This document shows, piece after piece, positions 55,189-64,000 of a DNA stretch of 64,000 nucleotides. The notes below the pieces were generated by a model that saw nothing but the letters and a program-made list of their open reading frames with translations, did not search any database and was not told the DNA's origin. The translations under genes were made by a program, and so were the position numbers. Source of the DNA: Oleiphilus messinensis (GTDB taxonomy: Bacteria; Pseudomonadota; Gammaproteobacteria; Pseudomonadales; Oleiphilaceae). Each line of letters begins with the position of its first letter. Positions within the stretch are counted from its first letter, which is position 1. The DNA lies in contig NZ_CP021425.1 of NCBI RefSeq assembly GCF_002162375.1, positions 4,481,001-4,545,000 on the forward strand, read 5' to 3'.

Positions 55189-56873
55189 GAGTATCAGGAA
55201 TCGCTGACACCCCATCCCAGGGCTTTTCCTGGCTGAAGCATAATCCCCTGCCCTGGCTGATTATTCTATTACTGACAAGCACGGTCGTTTTGCCGCTCTT
55301 CTCACTTCTGGGCAAGAGTGTGGAAAATCATGATGGCGACTTTATCGGCCTGTCCAATTTTATAACCTATTTCCAGTCAGAAGGTCTGGTTAACTCTATT
55401 GCCCATTCTCTTTTAATGGGTGTTGTAGTTACTGCTTTGGTGATTACGCTGGCGTTCACCTACGCCTACTGCCTGACCCACACCAAGGTGCCGGGTAAAT
55501 CGCTGTTTAGATTTCTCGCCATGTTGCCTTTGCTGGCACCGTCTCTGTTACCCGCTATTGCACTCGTATACTTGTTCGGCAATCAAGGCATTTTTAAATC
55601 CTGGTTATTCGGTGAAACCATCTATGGGCCCATTGGCATTATTATTGGCAGTGTGTTCTGGATATTCCCCCATGCTTTTATGATTATCTACACGGCGCTG
55701 CGTCAAAGCGATTCCCGCCTTTACGAATCGGCCCGCTCCCTTAAAGCCAGCCCGATACGCACCTTTTTTTCAGTCACGATTCCCAATGCGAAATACGGAT
55801 TGATAAGTGCTGCTCTGGTTTCATTCACCTTGGTGATCACCGACTTTGGTGTGCCCAAAGTCATCGGTGGACAGTACAACATGCTGGCCACGGACATTTA
55901 CAAACAGGTTGTTGGCCAGCAAAACTTCCAGATGGGGGCCGTAGTCAGCGTCGTGCTGTTGTTACCGGTCATCCTGTCCTTTATGACAGAGCGCTATGTA
56001 CAACGGCGTCAGACCGCATCCGTCAGCAGTCAATCCAAGCCTCTCGAGCCCAAGCGTCATTGGCCGACTGACCTGAAAGCCCTGATGTTGCTCCTGCCGA
56101 TTTTAGGCAGTGTGCTGCTGATTATAGGTATGGCGGTCTACGGATCATTTATTACCTACTGGCCTTACAACCTTGACCTCTCCCTGAATAACTATCAATT
56201 CGATCTTATGGATGGCGGTGGCTGGGAGGCGTATTACAACTCTCTGCAAATGGCATTCTGGGTTGCATTACTGGGTACGTCCATTGTCTGGGTTAACGCG
56301 TTTTTATGTGAGAAAACGACGATGCCTGCATTGGCGGTTCAGATCATTAAAGCGGTAGCGCTCGTGCCGATGGCCGTACCGGGTATGGTGCTGGGTCTAT
56401 CTTATATTTTCTTTTTCAACAGCCCGGACAATCCGCTTAACTCGATTTACGGAACCATGATGATTTTGGTGGTATGCACGGTAGTGCACTTTTACACCGT
56501 CAGTCATCTCACCCTGATGACCGCCTTGAAACAGCTCGACCCGGAACTCGATCGCGCGGCCGTTTCACTGAAAATCGGTCCGGTTAAACGCTTCTTCACG
56601 TTAACCTCACCACTGTGCTTGCCCGCCATCGCGGATGTATTTGTCTATTTTTTCATTAACGCGATGACAACGGTTTCAGCGGTGGTATTCCTCTACTCCT
56701 CCAAAACCATGCTCGCCAGTGTTGCGGTGATGAATATGGACGATGCAGGTGATTTAGCCCCGGCTGCGGCCATGGCGGTTCTGATTATGGTGACCTGTCT
56801 GGGGGTAAAAGTGGTTCACTGGCTATTTTCAGGCCCGCTGTTACGTAGACTGCAACCCTGGCGCGTATCATAA
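55185..56873 (+). CDS. 2-AEP ABC transporter permease (two domains fused)
   Basis: A 562-residue permease with about twelve helices and two copies of the BPD_transp domain: LYESARSLKASPIRTFFSVT and LDRAAVSLKIGPVKRFFTLT are the two EAA-type loops. In many 2-AEP loci the two halves are separate genes (phnU, phnV); here they are one chain, as in FbpB-type systems. It imports 2-AEP. It overlaps phnT by four bases. Confidence 0.87.
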   Translation: MRVSGIADTPSQGFSWLKHNPLPWLIILLLTSTVVLPLFSLLGKSVENHDGDFIGLSNFITYFQSEGLVNSIAHSLLMGVVVTALVITLAFTYAYCLTHTKVPGKSLFRFLAMLPLLAPSLLPAIALVYLFGNQGIFKSWLFGETIYGPIGIIIGSVFWIFPHAFMIIYTALRQSDSRLYESARSLKASPIRTFFSVTIPNAKYGLISAALVSFTLVITDFGVPKVIGGQYNMLATDIYKQVVGQQNFQMGAVVSVVLLLPVILSFMTERYVQRRQTASVSSQSKPLEPKRHWPTDLKALMLLLPILGSVLLIIGMAVYGSFITYWPYNLDLSLNNYQFDLMDGGGWEAYYNSLQMAFWVALLGTSIVWVNAFLCEKTTMPALAVQIIKAVALVPMAVPGMVLGLSYIFFFNSPDNPLNSIYGTMMILVVCTVVHFYTVSHLTLMTALKQLDPELDRAAVSLKIGPVKRFFTLTSPLCLPAIADVFVYFFINAMTTVSAVVFLYSSKTMLASVAVMNMDDAGDLAPAAAMAVLIMVTCLGVKVVHWLFSGPLLRRLQPWRVS

Positions 56874-56958
56874 CCCGAATAGCAACTTTAAAACCCTGTT
56901 CCGGAGCGCCAGAAACCAGGCAATGGTGGCCGCTCCGAACTTACACAAAATACCTGTC

Positions 56959-58188
56959 ATGAATTTCGAAACTATTATTATCGGCGGTGGCATCATCGGT
57001 TGTGCCACGGCACACTATCTTGCACGTTCCCGGGGCCAGCGAGTGGCATTAATCGAGCAAAACCTGATCGGCTCAGGCACCACGAGTCAAGCGGCGTCCA
57101 TGCTGATCCGGAGCCGTCCGGATCCGACACTGGCTGCCATGGTCAACGAGACCTTTGCCACCCTCAAGCAGCTACAGGACGAGCTGGAAGATGACCTGGG
57201 TTACCGCGAGGTGGGCTGCCTGCACGTCGGCAATAAGCCGGATACCCGATCCATCGTTCAGCAAAATGCCGATGCTGCACGTGCGGCGGGAATAAATATT
57301 GAGGCGCTCTCGCCAGCGGAAGCCCGAAAATGCTGCCCGTGGCTCAATATAGATTCGTCAGCGGCGCTACGTTTTTGCCCGGAAGATGGCTATATCGATG
57401 GCTATCAACTTGCTATGGCTTATGCGCGACAGGCCCGGAAACGCGGTGTAACGATCTTCCAGAACATGCGTGTTGAGCAATTATTGACGTCTCCGACAGG
57501 TGAGAAACAAAACAAACGCATTAGCGGCATCACGCTGGCCAATGGGGAACAGCTATTTTGTGACAAACTTGTGCTCACAGGGGGACCTTGGACGACCCGG
57601 CTCGCAGCACAACTGGACATTTTGCTACCGATGGCGCCGGTTCGAAGCCAGTATTGGATTACCACTCCAGACCAACGGTTTCCAAGTGCATCTCCGATGA
57701 CAATACTACCGGACGCCAAAGCCTATACTCGCCCTGAGGTTGGCGCGTTGTTGTTTGGACTCAGAGACAATCAAAGCGTGGTCGCCGCACCCGAGGACTT
57801 ACCCAGCCATATTCACAGCTTTCAGTTCGACGCGGACACGGAAGGGTTACAAGCGCTGGAAGACGGTTATGCTGACCTCATTGAACTCATCCCGGCACTT
57901 GAAACAGCGGCACTACACCAATATATTTCCGGCGTGTCGAGTTACACCCCGGACGGTCGTTATATTATTGGCGCGACAACTATCAATGGACTGTATGTTG
58001 GCACCGGGTGTTGCGGCGCAGGCGTCGCGATGTCAGCCGGGTTTGGCCGCATCCTCGCTGAACTGGTACTGGATCAAACACCCTTTGTGCCGATAGATAC
58101 ATTCAATCCGAATCGGTTCCCCCTGGCAGACCCCTTCTCTCGCTCTTTTCGTCAGGAATGTGCGCAAGCGCGTAGTAGAAAACGTTAA
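56959..58188 (+). CDS. FAD-dependent DAO-family oxidoreductase of the phosphonate locus
   Basis: 409 residues from ATG 56959 (MNFETIIIGGGIIGCATAHY, the dinucleotide-binding start). The DAO-family FAD motif GSGTTSQAASMLIRSRPD and the C-terminal TPDGRYIIGATTINGLYVGT are typical. Genes of this type in 2-AEP clusters (PbfC/PbfD type) are thought to oxidise N-methylated or modified aminophosphonates and feed PhnW/PhnX. This copy's substrate is not proven. It follows the permease by 85 bp and ends at a terminator. Confidence 0.8.
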   Translation: MNFETIIIGGGIIGCATAHYLARSRGQRVALIEQNLIGSGTTSQAASMLIRSRPDPTLAAMVNETFATLKQLQDELEDDLGYREVGCLHVGNKPDTRSIVQQNADAARAAGINIEALSPAEARKCCPWLNIDSSAALRFCPEDGYIDGYQLAMAYARQARKRGVTIFQNMRVEQLLTSPTGEKQNKRISGITLANGEQLFCDKLVLTGGPWTTRLAAQLDILLPMAPVRSQYWITTPDQRFPSASPMTILPDAKAYTRPEVGALLFGLRDNQSVVAAPEDLPSHIHSFQFDADTEGLQALEDGYADLIELIPALETAALHQYISGVSSYTPDGRYIIGATTINGLYVGTGCCGAGVAMSAGFGRILAELVLDQTPFVPIDTFNPNRFPLADPFSRSFRQECAQARSRKR

Positions 58189-58264
58189 TATGACCTATTT
58201 AAAAATAACATTGGCAACTCAATCCACTTGAGCAGAGGTATCAGTCTGCGGATAGTGATCAAGT

Positions 58265-58288
58265 AAAAAGGGCCCTACGGCCCCTTTT
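58265..58288. terminator. Bidirectional terminator
   Basis: AAAAAGGGCC/GGCCCCTTTT hairpin between the convergent oxidoreductase gene and the 220-residue exported protein gene. The T/A tracts on both sides allow it to serve both strands. Confidence 0.8.
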
Positions 58289-58950
58289 CAGTATAACTGT
58301 TGATGGTAGTGCACACCCTTACGATCCGGTTTAAGTGTCTGCGTAACCGGACGGATGTAACTGACCAACATTGTTCCGAATTCAGCAGGAAAATCGACCG
58401 TTAGAATCCCCCCGGGAGATTTTTCCGCGATAAATCCATCCAGCTCAAAGCTTTGAAATTGCAGATCTTCGTGCCCATGACCATGGGCTTCGGCACGAAC
58501 CAGCTGGGAGGCTAATGCAGTCCGAAAAAATTGCTGACTTTGATTCGAGTCTGGAAACCGGAACCTGACAGACTGAATCGGTTTACCATCATAGTAAACC
58601 TGCAGCTCATTTTCGATCAGCGCCTGCATGGCAAGATACTGTCGACTGAAATCCTCCGGTTTCAAGCTGGCCAGTGCGGGCAATGTACGAGCCCACGACT
58701 GCTCGGGCATGGCTTGCTCAACAAAGGGTTGCCAGCGATACTGCACTTTGATCGTGAGATGATTGTCGTTGCGTAATATGACATTTGCATTACTGAGATT
58801 TAAGCCGTGGGCCGATACATTAAAAGGTATCAAGACGAATAACGCTACAAAACCAAAGTGCCCCCGGTTGGAAATCATCTGCCGGATCTGCCGACACCCA
58901 TAGACGAAAAGTCGTTGCACCGAATTTGAATTAAAGGCTACTTGCGACAT
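58288..58950 (-). CDS. Exported protein of unknown function
   Basis: A 220-residue protein with a signal/anchor near residues 30-48 (GFVALFVLIPFNVSAHG); the upstream N-terminus is unusual. The sequence ends in a His/Tyr-rich tail (GVHYHQQLY). The phrase EFGTMLVSYIRPVTQTLKP resembles periplasmic proteins linked to copper/HupE-like loci, but no family is firm. It overlaps the 5'-adjacent YHYH gene by 13 bases, so they are co-transcribed. Confidence 0.55.
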   Translation of the reverse strand: MSQVAFNSNSVQRLFVYGCRQIRQMISNRGHFGFVALFVLIPFNVSAHGLNLSNANVILRNDNHLTIKVQYRWQPFVEQAMPEQSWARTLPALASLKPEDFSRQYLAMQALIENELQVYYDGKPIQSVRFRFPDSNQSQQFFRTALASQLVRAEAHGHGHEDLQFQSFELDGFIAEKSPGGILTVDFPAEFGTMLVSYIRPVTQTLKPDRKGVHYHQQLY

Positions 58951-61004
58951 TTGGTCTCCTCGATATCGCCGCTACCATCGCTCTGATTTTTGTCTACGCG
59001 GTATCGGAACGACCAGCAATCCTGGCCCGAAATAAACCCGGTTTCTCCTGACTGCAATTGACGATACAGAATCAGGGCCGTATTGCCTGCGGCAATTTTA
59101 TTATTCGACTCACCGGGTGTCATTTCCATCACACTCCATGTGGCATTATCGAACGTCGTATCGTAATAATCCGTGATCACAACATCCGATCCCGACCAGG
59201 AGATATCACGATCCCCCATATCCCATTGAGGAAAGGTGAAGGCAGAACCTTCCTGATCCGCATCCGCCCGGAAACAGGCAATCGTGTATGGCGCTTCAGC
59301 AGTGGTGTAATACACTAATGCCGAGCCATCGCCATGCAAATCATAGGCGTTACAGTCATCCAACAATGAAGGATCCGCTTTTACCGCACTGGGCAGGTAA
59401 TTGAGATCATCATAACGCCCGCCACCAAAGCTAACCCCGTTCCCGATAAGCTGCCCCCCACCTGTACCAAAATACAGGGGAATACCATCAAACATATAAG
59501 CCAGGGGTTGCGACGGGTCATGGGTATCCATCATACAAACCGGGGCAGCATGATAGTGATAGTCTTCCCCATTACCGGCATGACCGCCACATTGATCAAT
59601 CTCCCCCAGCAACGCAGTATCACGATCACTGTAATCCTCACCCAATTGCGCCACTTCATTCTGCACCGACTCTTTGGCATAGTGCAGCATGGGGACGCCA
59701 TCCACAGTGATTCCAATCGGGTAATGAATCAGAATATTGCTTTCCGGTCCGCTGTTGTAGGCCGGAGACAAGGGCAAGCTCCATGTCGTTTCAGTCGGCA
59801 GCGGTACCCGACCAATCCAGGCCGTAATGCCGACAGTGGGTTTGTCAGCATCAAGCGCAGCGCGTTCCGGTAAGCTTGTCGTACTGGTGACGGTCATGGT
59901 CGTGCTATCACAGGTCAGGCTGACCCGGTCAGAATAGTTATCAAAGGCCGCTTTTTTCCCGTCGCAATCCGTGGCCACACTGGTCGGGACATGGTCATCG
60001 GCAGTGGGGTTATAGCGAGAACGAACAACGGTCAGCTCGGTTTTGTCCAGCGTTACGCCTGCCACTGCATCGGCAATAGCTTGTAAATCTGTTGTAGCAC
60101 CACTTAACCCCAACTGCCCGGGCGCTGCAGACAAAGAATAAAGCGTAATCACATACTCCTGATCACCCACCCCCTGAGAACAGGGCGCAGAATAGGCTTG
60201 CTGATCATTGACCGTATTCAGACCAAACGTGCCAATCTGGGTCTGGCCATCGGCAAGCTCACTCACCGATGCCGGAATATCGAACAATATCCAGTACGAT
60301 TTCGCCTTCGACCAGTCCCCCTCATCCAGCACATTGGGAAAATGGTGCATGGTCACAGCATAGGACAATGTGCCATCCAGTTGATCAACCCAGGATAGCG
60401 GAATAGATGTCCCCCCACCCGCACCATCACAGGTCGCACTCAGTGGCAATATCAGTTTATCCTTCAGCGCATCACTGCTTAATGTGAGACTTCCAGTCTC
60501 TCCGGTGCCGCCGCCAATATCACTGATGGTTGATGGATCAGTCGTATCCAGGGCCGTTGATATTGCTGCACTGCTCGATGTCAAGGGGGCCCCGCCCATA
60601 TCGGCGAACCCTAAACCTGTCAGGTTCAGCCCCACGGAGCCATCCATAAATGCAAGCTTTATGGGTGTATTGAGTCCGAGAATTGTGACCGTGATGTTGG
60701 CACCGGAGATCGTGACCTGCGTGCCCTGAACCGCAAATTGATAGGCACTCAGACTGTCTGAGAACTCGATGCGTTCAACATTGGCATCAACTTTAACTGA
60801 CCCCGTCCCGATGACACGCAACGTCTCATTTCCACTATTACCCAATACCGTGGTCTCGGTGTCGACATCATAGGTTTCGTTGGCATCGAGAAATACATAG
60901 TCCCCGACAGCGGACGCCGCGTTTGCAGCACTTCCGCAGAACGTACCCATTAATAGTATTTGCTGAACGAACAGACGCTTCTGAGTATTTCGAATGTAAT
61001 TCAC
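58938..61004 (-). CDS. Exported PEBP-like/YHYH-domain fusion protein
   Basis: A 688-residue secreted protein with a signal peptide ending at NAASA. After a ~120-residue beta-rich domain (VFLDANETYDVDTETTVLGN), a PEBP/YbhB-like section (DKLILPLSATCDGAGGGTSI, YAVTMHHFPNVLDEGDWSKA, ITLYSLSAAPGQLGLSGATT) is followed by a YHYH domain with GEDYHYHAAPVCMMDTHD. The fold combination is unusual and no enzyme activity is known. It is translationally coupled to the small exported protein. Confidence 0.7.
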   Translation of the reverse strand: MNYIRNTQKRLFVQQILLMGTFCGSAANAASAVGDYVFLDANETYDVDTETTVLGNSGNETLRVIGTGSVKVDANVERIEFSDSLSAYQFAVQGTQVTISGANITVTILGLNTPIKLAFMDGSVGLNLTGLGFADMGGAPLTSSSAAISTALDTTDPSTISDIGGGTGETGSLTLSSDALKDKLILPLSATCDGAGGGTSIPLSWVDQLDGTLSYAVTMHHFPNVLDEGDWSKAKSYWILFDIPASVSELADGQTQIGTFGLNTVNDQQAYSAPCSQGVGDQEYVITLYSLSAAPGQLGLSGATTDLQAIADAVAGVTLDKTELTVVRSRYNPTADDHVPTSVATDCDGKKAAFDNYSDRVSLTCDSTTMTVTSTTSLPERAALDADKPTVGITAWIGRVPLPTETTWSLPLSPAYNSGPESNILIHYPIGITVDGVPMLHYAKESVQNEVAQLGEDYSDRDTALLGEIDQCGGHAGNGEDYHYHAAPVCMMDTHDPSQPLAYMFDGIPLYFGTGGGQLIGNGVSFGGGRYDDLNYLPSAVKADPSLLDDCNAYDLHGDGSALVYYTTAEAPYTIACFRADADQEGSAFTFPQWDMGDRDISWSGSDVVITDYYDTTFDNATWSVMEMTPGESNNKIAAGNTALILYRQLQSGETGFISGQDCWSFRYRVDKNQSDGSGDIEETKCRK

Positions 61005-61094
61005 CGATCCATCTCCCGGTTGACTTTACCCAAGTCTAGCAGTCGGTGAAATTATTACAGGGCCTGTTTTAGGTTGGAATTAACCTTGTTCAGG

Positions 61095-62807
61095 CTACGA
61101 ATCCTGGTAGTGTTTGCACTTCGACATCTGGCCAACTCCGGCATTGAAGGTATTCGTCGGGTCGAGTTTTTGGTAGTTTTCTTTCAGGGAAGGTTTGGCG
61201 TGATAAAGATGACCAACGTTGTGTTCTGCGGGGTACTCTGCACCGCGTTGATCTAACAGGTCTAACAGTTCTTGTTTAACGTCAGACAGGCTTTCTCCTT
61301 TCCGGACCACATAATCCTGATGAAAGACGTGACAGAAGAAGTGTCCGTAATAAAGCGGCAGGCAGAGTTTATTCGAAAGAGATGCGGGCAAGGTTTCAAA
61401 CCAGTTTAGCTCGTTTCGCTTCAACGCAACATCAAGTGCCACGATACCTTCAACCTGATCATCATGCACGGCAGCATATTGTAAAGCGGCTCCGGCAGCG
61501 GCAAAACGCAACAGATAGGCACGTTTTGTCTCAGCCTCGGTACAGACAAAAAAATCAAGTTCAGAGTTCTGCTTTATGGTTTCCAATAACGCCAGACATT
61601 GAGTCACGGCGTGACCTTTTACAGTCAGTATAAGTTGATGTTCAAAACGCCGGTTCCAGTTCACGAGGCGCATGGGTGTCTGGCTGGGGAAACGATTCGA
61701 AATCCACTGGATCATCTTGTCGGGTAGATGCCTGGGTAGCCAGCGTGAACGGTTGAACACCCCATCAAGTACACGCTTGAAACGGAAGAATCCCTGCATT
61801 CGATTCGCGCCCATCGCTCTGATGAGCAACACCGTGGCTCGCCCATAGCGGTCAGCAATATCGAAGATGTGACGATGTAAATACTCTGCAGAAACCGGTA
61901 GTTCTGTCGCCTCCTGCAATAGCGTACGCCGGACAAGTTCAAGGGTTTCTGTGGAATTAGCCCCCAGGTAGAAGGTTTGTTCCCCCTTGTTTTCTGCAAA
62001 ACTGTCAAGCCGGACAGCAAATACCGCGAGCTTGCCAGCACAACCGCTGGCCTCATGCAGTCTTCTGGGGTCGGCATTATAACGTGCCGGGGTATCACTC
62101 TCCGTGTCACGAACCCACTGGGCATATTCCTGATCGGACGCCTGTTTCTGACTGATTCCAATTGCACTGTCAGGATAACGACGCGTCTGAAGTCGGGTTA
62201 GAATTTCTTCCGGAGTATCGCCGAGATCAATATCAAGGTGATTGATCAGGTGAAGTTTCCCCTGGGCATCAATCTGGGCGTAAAGTGCCAGCTCTGTATA
62301 TGCCGGGCCACGCTCGATCAGCGCGCCACCGGAATTGTTACAGACTCCGCCAACAATGGACGCTCCGATACAAGAAGAACCAATTACGGAATGAGGTACA
62401 CGTTGATAGGGCTTTAACGCTTGTTCGAGGGAATACAGTGTCGCTCCGGAAAAGGCAATAAATTGATTAAAAGCCGGTAACACCTGAATGCTGTCGATAC
62501 GGTTTGTGTTAATGACGACTGTGGACCGGTCACAGCCATCAGTGGGTGTGGAGCCGCCAGTCAAACCGGTGTTGGCGGCCTGCATGATAATATTCACTCC
62601 GGCGCTGACACAGGCCTGCAAAACCTGCCATTGTTCCAACAGGGTACCGGGTTTTAGTACTGCCAGTGCCGGACCGGAACCCTCACGAAAACCTTTGCAA
62701 TAGGCCGCCATCGCCCGCTCTCCGGTCAACACATTGCGCGAGCCCAATAGATCACGCAGAGTCTGGATCAGCTGCTGCTCATTTTGTTCTGATTTCGCTT
62801 GCATCAT
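61095..62807 (-). CDS. dld: Quinone-dependent D-lactate dehydrogenase
   Basis: 570 residues from ATG 62807; longer frames extend into the 15-bp repeats and are unlikely. This is the length of E. coli Dld. The FAD-binding PCMH pattern VNIIMQAANTGLTGGSTPTD and SVIGSSCIGASIVGGVCNN is intact. It is a peripheral membrane flavoenzyme that oxidises D-lactate to pyruvate and passes electrons to quinone. It lies beside a ribbon-helix-helix gene. Confidence is high from the length and motifs. Confidence 0.93.
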   Translation of the reverse strand: MMQAKSEQNEQQLIQTLRDLLGSRNVLTGERAMAAYCKGFREGSGPALAVLKPGTLLEQWQVLQACVSAGVNIIMQAANTGLTGGSTPTDGCDRSTVVINTNRIDSIQVLPAFNQFIAFSGATLYSLEQALKPYQRVPHSVIGSSCIGASIVGGVCNNSGGALIERGPAYTELALYAQIDAQGKLHLINHLDIDLGDTPEEILTRLQTRRYPDSAIGISQKQASDQEYAQWVRDTESDTPARYNADPRRLHEASGCAGKLAVFAVRLDSFAENKGEQTFYLGANSTETLELVRRTLLQEATELPVSAEYLHRHIFDIADRYGRATVLLIRAMGANRMQGFFRFKRVLDGVFNRSRWLPRHLPDKMIQWISNRFPSQTPMRLVNWNRRFEHQLILTVKGHAVTQCLALLETIKQNSELDFFVCTEAETKRAYLLRFAAAGAALQYAAVHDDQVEGIVALDVALKRNELNWFETLPASLSNKLCLPLYYGHFFCHVFHQDYVVRKGESLSDVKQELLDLLDQRGAEYPAEHNVGHLYHAKPSLKENYQKLDPTNTFNAGVGQMSKCKHYQDS

Positions 62808-62825
62808 GATTCTCGCTGCTGATTC

Positions 62826-62885
62826 CTGTAGTACACAACCCTGTAGTACACAACCCTGAAGAGTACAGTCCTGAAAAGTACAATC
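62826..62885. repeat. Four 15-bp tandem repeats upstream of dld
   Basis: CTGTAGTACACAACC at 62826-62840 and 62841-62855 (perfect), CTGAAGAGTACAGTC at 62856-62870 and CTGAAAAGTACAATC at 62871-62885 (diverged). If translated in the dld frame (minus strand) they give pentapeptide-like text (LQGCV, LQGCV, FQDCT). Confidence 0.85.
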
Positions 62886-62886
62886 A

Positions 62887-63276
62887 TTACTGGCAGGATG
62901 AGCTGCGTGCCCGATGATGCTGCCGCAGCAAGGTTTTATCCGCTTCCTGCTGCAACAATTCCGGGGCATCCACGCCTGCCAGTGCTTGCTGATCATTTCG
63001 GTGCAACAAATTATCGGCCATCAAAGAAAGATACCGTGCACAACAGACTCTCAGGAAGGAGGTGAAATTGCCCACATCATGATCTGCATCCAGTGATTCC
63101 AGATACAACTTGGTAATCATTTGATTTACCGTCATGCCATCTCGATGGGCAATTTCGTCCAACACTTCCCAGAAGAAGCACTCCAATCGAATAGACGTCA
63201 CCACACCGTCAATCCGGAGCGATTTGGTTTTACTGGCCCACAAGCGGGCATCCGCATTTACAAACAATTGACACAT
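62887..63276 (-). CDS. Ribbon-helix-helix (RHH_4-type) regulator
   Basis: 129 residues from ATG 63276, which has GAGG nine bases upstream; a longer frame to 63393 is unlikely. IRLECFFWEVLDEIAHRDGM with TVNQMITKLYLESL and NFTSFLRVCCARYLSLMADN match the RHH_4 (PF13467-type) domain. It may regulate dld or the DJ-1 gene around it. DNA target unknown. Confidence 0.75.
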   Translation of the reverse strand: MCQLFVNADARLWASKTKSLRIDGVVTSIRLECFFWEVLDEIAHRDGMTVNQMITKLYLESLDADHDVGNFTSFLRVCCARYLSLMADNLLHRNDQQALAGVDAPELLQQEADKTLLRQHHRARSSSCQ

Positions 63277-63341
63277 GGGTGACCTCGATGACCTTGACCT
63301 CGATAACATTGATTCCTGGCGTGACTTACACCGTAACGGGA

Positions 63342-63902
63342 TTACTGCAACAACACATGTAACTGTCGCAACATGGCAGGATGAGCAGGCCACGCGGGCG
63401 CAGTAACAAACTGGCCATCAGTGATCGCCTGATCCATCGAGAGAGATTGGTATTTGCCTCCGGCAAGGCGAACTTCCGGCTCACAGGCGGGATAGGCAGA
63501 AATGTTCTTGCCTTCAATCACTTCTGCTGCGGTCAGCACTTGCACGCCATGACAAATGGCAGCCACGGGCTTGCCACTACTAACAAAGGTTTGCACCAGC
63601 GCAATGACTTCATTATCCAGACGTAAATATTCCGGTGCCCGACCACCGGGCAGGTACAAGGCATCGTAGTCATCAGCGGAAACGCTGCTGAAATTCGCGT
63701 TCAAGGTGAAATTGTGGCCGCGCTTTTCCGTGTAGGTCTGATCCCCTTCGAAGTCATGAATCGAGGTGGCAATGGTATCGCCCGCTACTTTTCCCGGACA
63801 GACTGCATCAACCTCATGCCCCATCGCGATAAGCGCCTGAAAAGGCACCATATTTTCATAATCTTCAACAAAATCGCCGGTAATCATCAAAATCCTGGCC
63901 AT
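63342..63902 (-). CDS. DJ-1/PfpI family protein
   Basis: 186 residues from ATG 63902 with AGGAGG upstream. The nucleophile elbow is AAICHGVQVL (Cys 117, His 118), and the conserved acidic residue in ITGDFVEDYE (E13/E16) is present. Family members are glyoxalase III-like, protease-like or stress chaperones; no exact activity is shown. It is the last gene before the window edge. The 50 bp to the end hold nothing clear. Confidence 0.88.
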   Translation of the reverse strand: MARILMITGDFVEDYENMVPFQALIAMGHEVDAVCPGKVAGDTIATSIHDFEGDQTYTEKRGHNFTLNANFSSVSADDYDALYLPGGRAPEYLRLDNEVIALVQTFVSSGKPVAAICHGVQVLTAAEVIEGKNISAYPACEPEVRLAGGKYQSLSMDQAITDGQFVTAPAWPAHPAMLRQLHVLLQ

Positions 63903-64000
63903 GTGACCCCCTCCTGTATGGATTAAAAGAATGCCTAAATAAAGTAGCACGAAATTTAATCTCGAAGGTCACATCATAGTACTACACCTGTCCGTACTTC

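Overview
The window comes from a gammaproteobacterial chromosome, probably a marine or aquatic Pseudomonadales/Oceanospirillales-type organism. This rests on the family mix (NitT/TauT and 2-aminoethylphosphonate ABC systems, Dld-type D-lactate dehydrogenase, SCO1, PEP-CTERM-like and DUF4214 exported proteins, attC cassettes); I cannot place it to genus. Core genes have mid-range GC, while the block at about 27.6-46.6 kb is visibly more AT-rich.

Layout. (1) 1-9.1 kb: a metallo-beta-lactamase-fold hydrolase facing a TetR regulator with three 16-bp operator-like palindromes between them; then a minus-strand run with a TerB-like protein, a chalcone-isomerase-like/TonB fusion, a rhodanese, and a pair formed by a triple-FHA/TPR membrane protein and a beta-helix lipoprotein. 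(2) 9.3-14.2 kb: a large Ig-like lipoprotein, a PEP-CTERM-like exported protein and a SCO1 protein. (3) 14.2-24.5 kb: a divergent organosulfur-type locus. A taurine/sulfonate-like ABC transporter faces a GntR regulator followed by an AprA-like flavoprotein, a two-cluster ferredoxin, a HEAT-repeat protein, a DUF971 protein and an SLC13 anion transporter. (4) 24.8-27.4 kb: two exported proteins and a PtrR-like LysR regulator.

(5) 27.57-46.66 kb: an accessory island that I read as a cluster of integron-type gene cassettes without an integrase gene in the window (CALIN-like). Cassette genes (membrane proteins, two related HEPN-motif proteins, two GNAT acetyltransferases, three toxin-antitoxin pairs, a lipoprotein) alternate with attC sites. 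Three are intact or can be reconstructed; most others carry an IS1182-family element or its tail, IS110-family tails, or group IIC introns, all inserted in attC sequence. One group II intron and one IS1182 element look complete. The island separates lysR from a DMT-type exporter gene and is bordered by imperfect ~66-bp direct repeats.

(6) 46.8-49.1 kb: the exporter, a 4-oxalocrotonate tautomerase and an alpha/beta hydrolase. (7) 49.1-58.2 kb: a 2-aminoethylphosphonate locus (PhnZ-like HD protein, PhnX, PhnW facing a GntR regulator, binding protein, ATPase, fused permease and a DAO-type oxidoreductase), with matching palindromes at both promoters and a terminator-like hairpin after the binding-protein gene. 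(8) 58.3-63.9 kb: exported proteins including a PEBP-like/YHYH fusion, then Dld, a ribbon-helix-helix protein and a DJ-1/PfpI protein.
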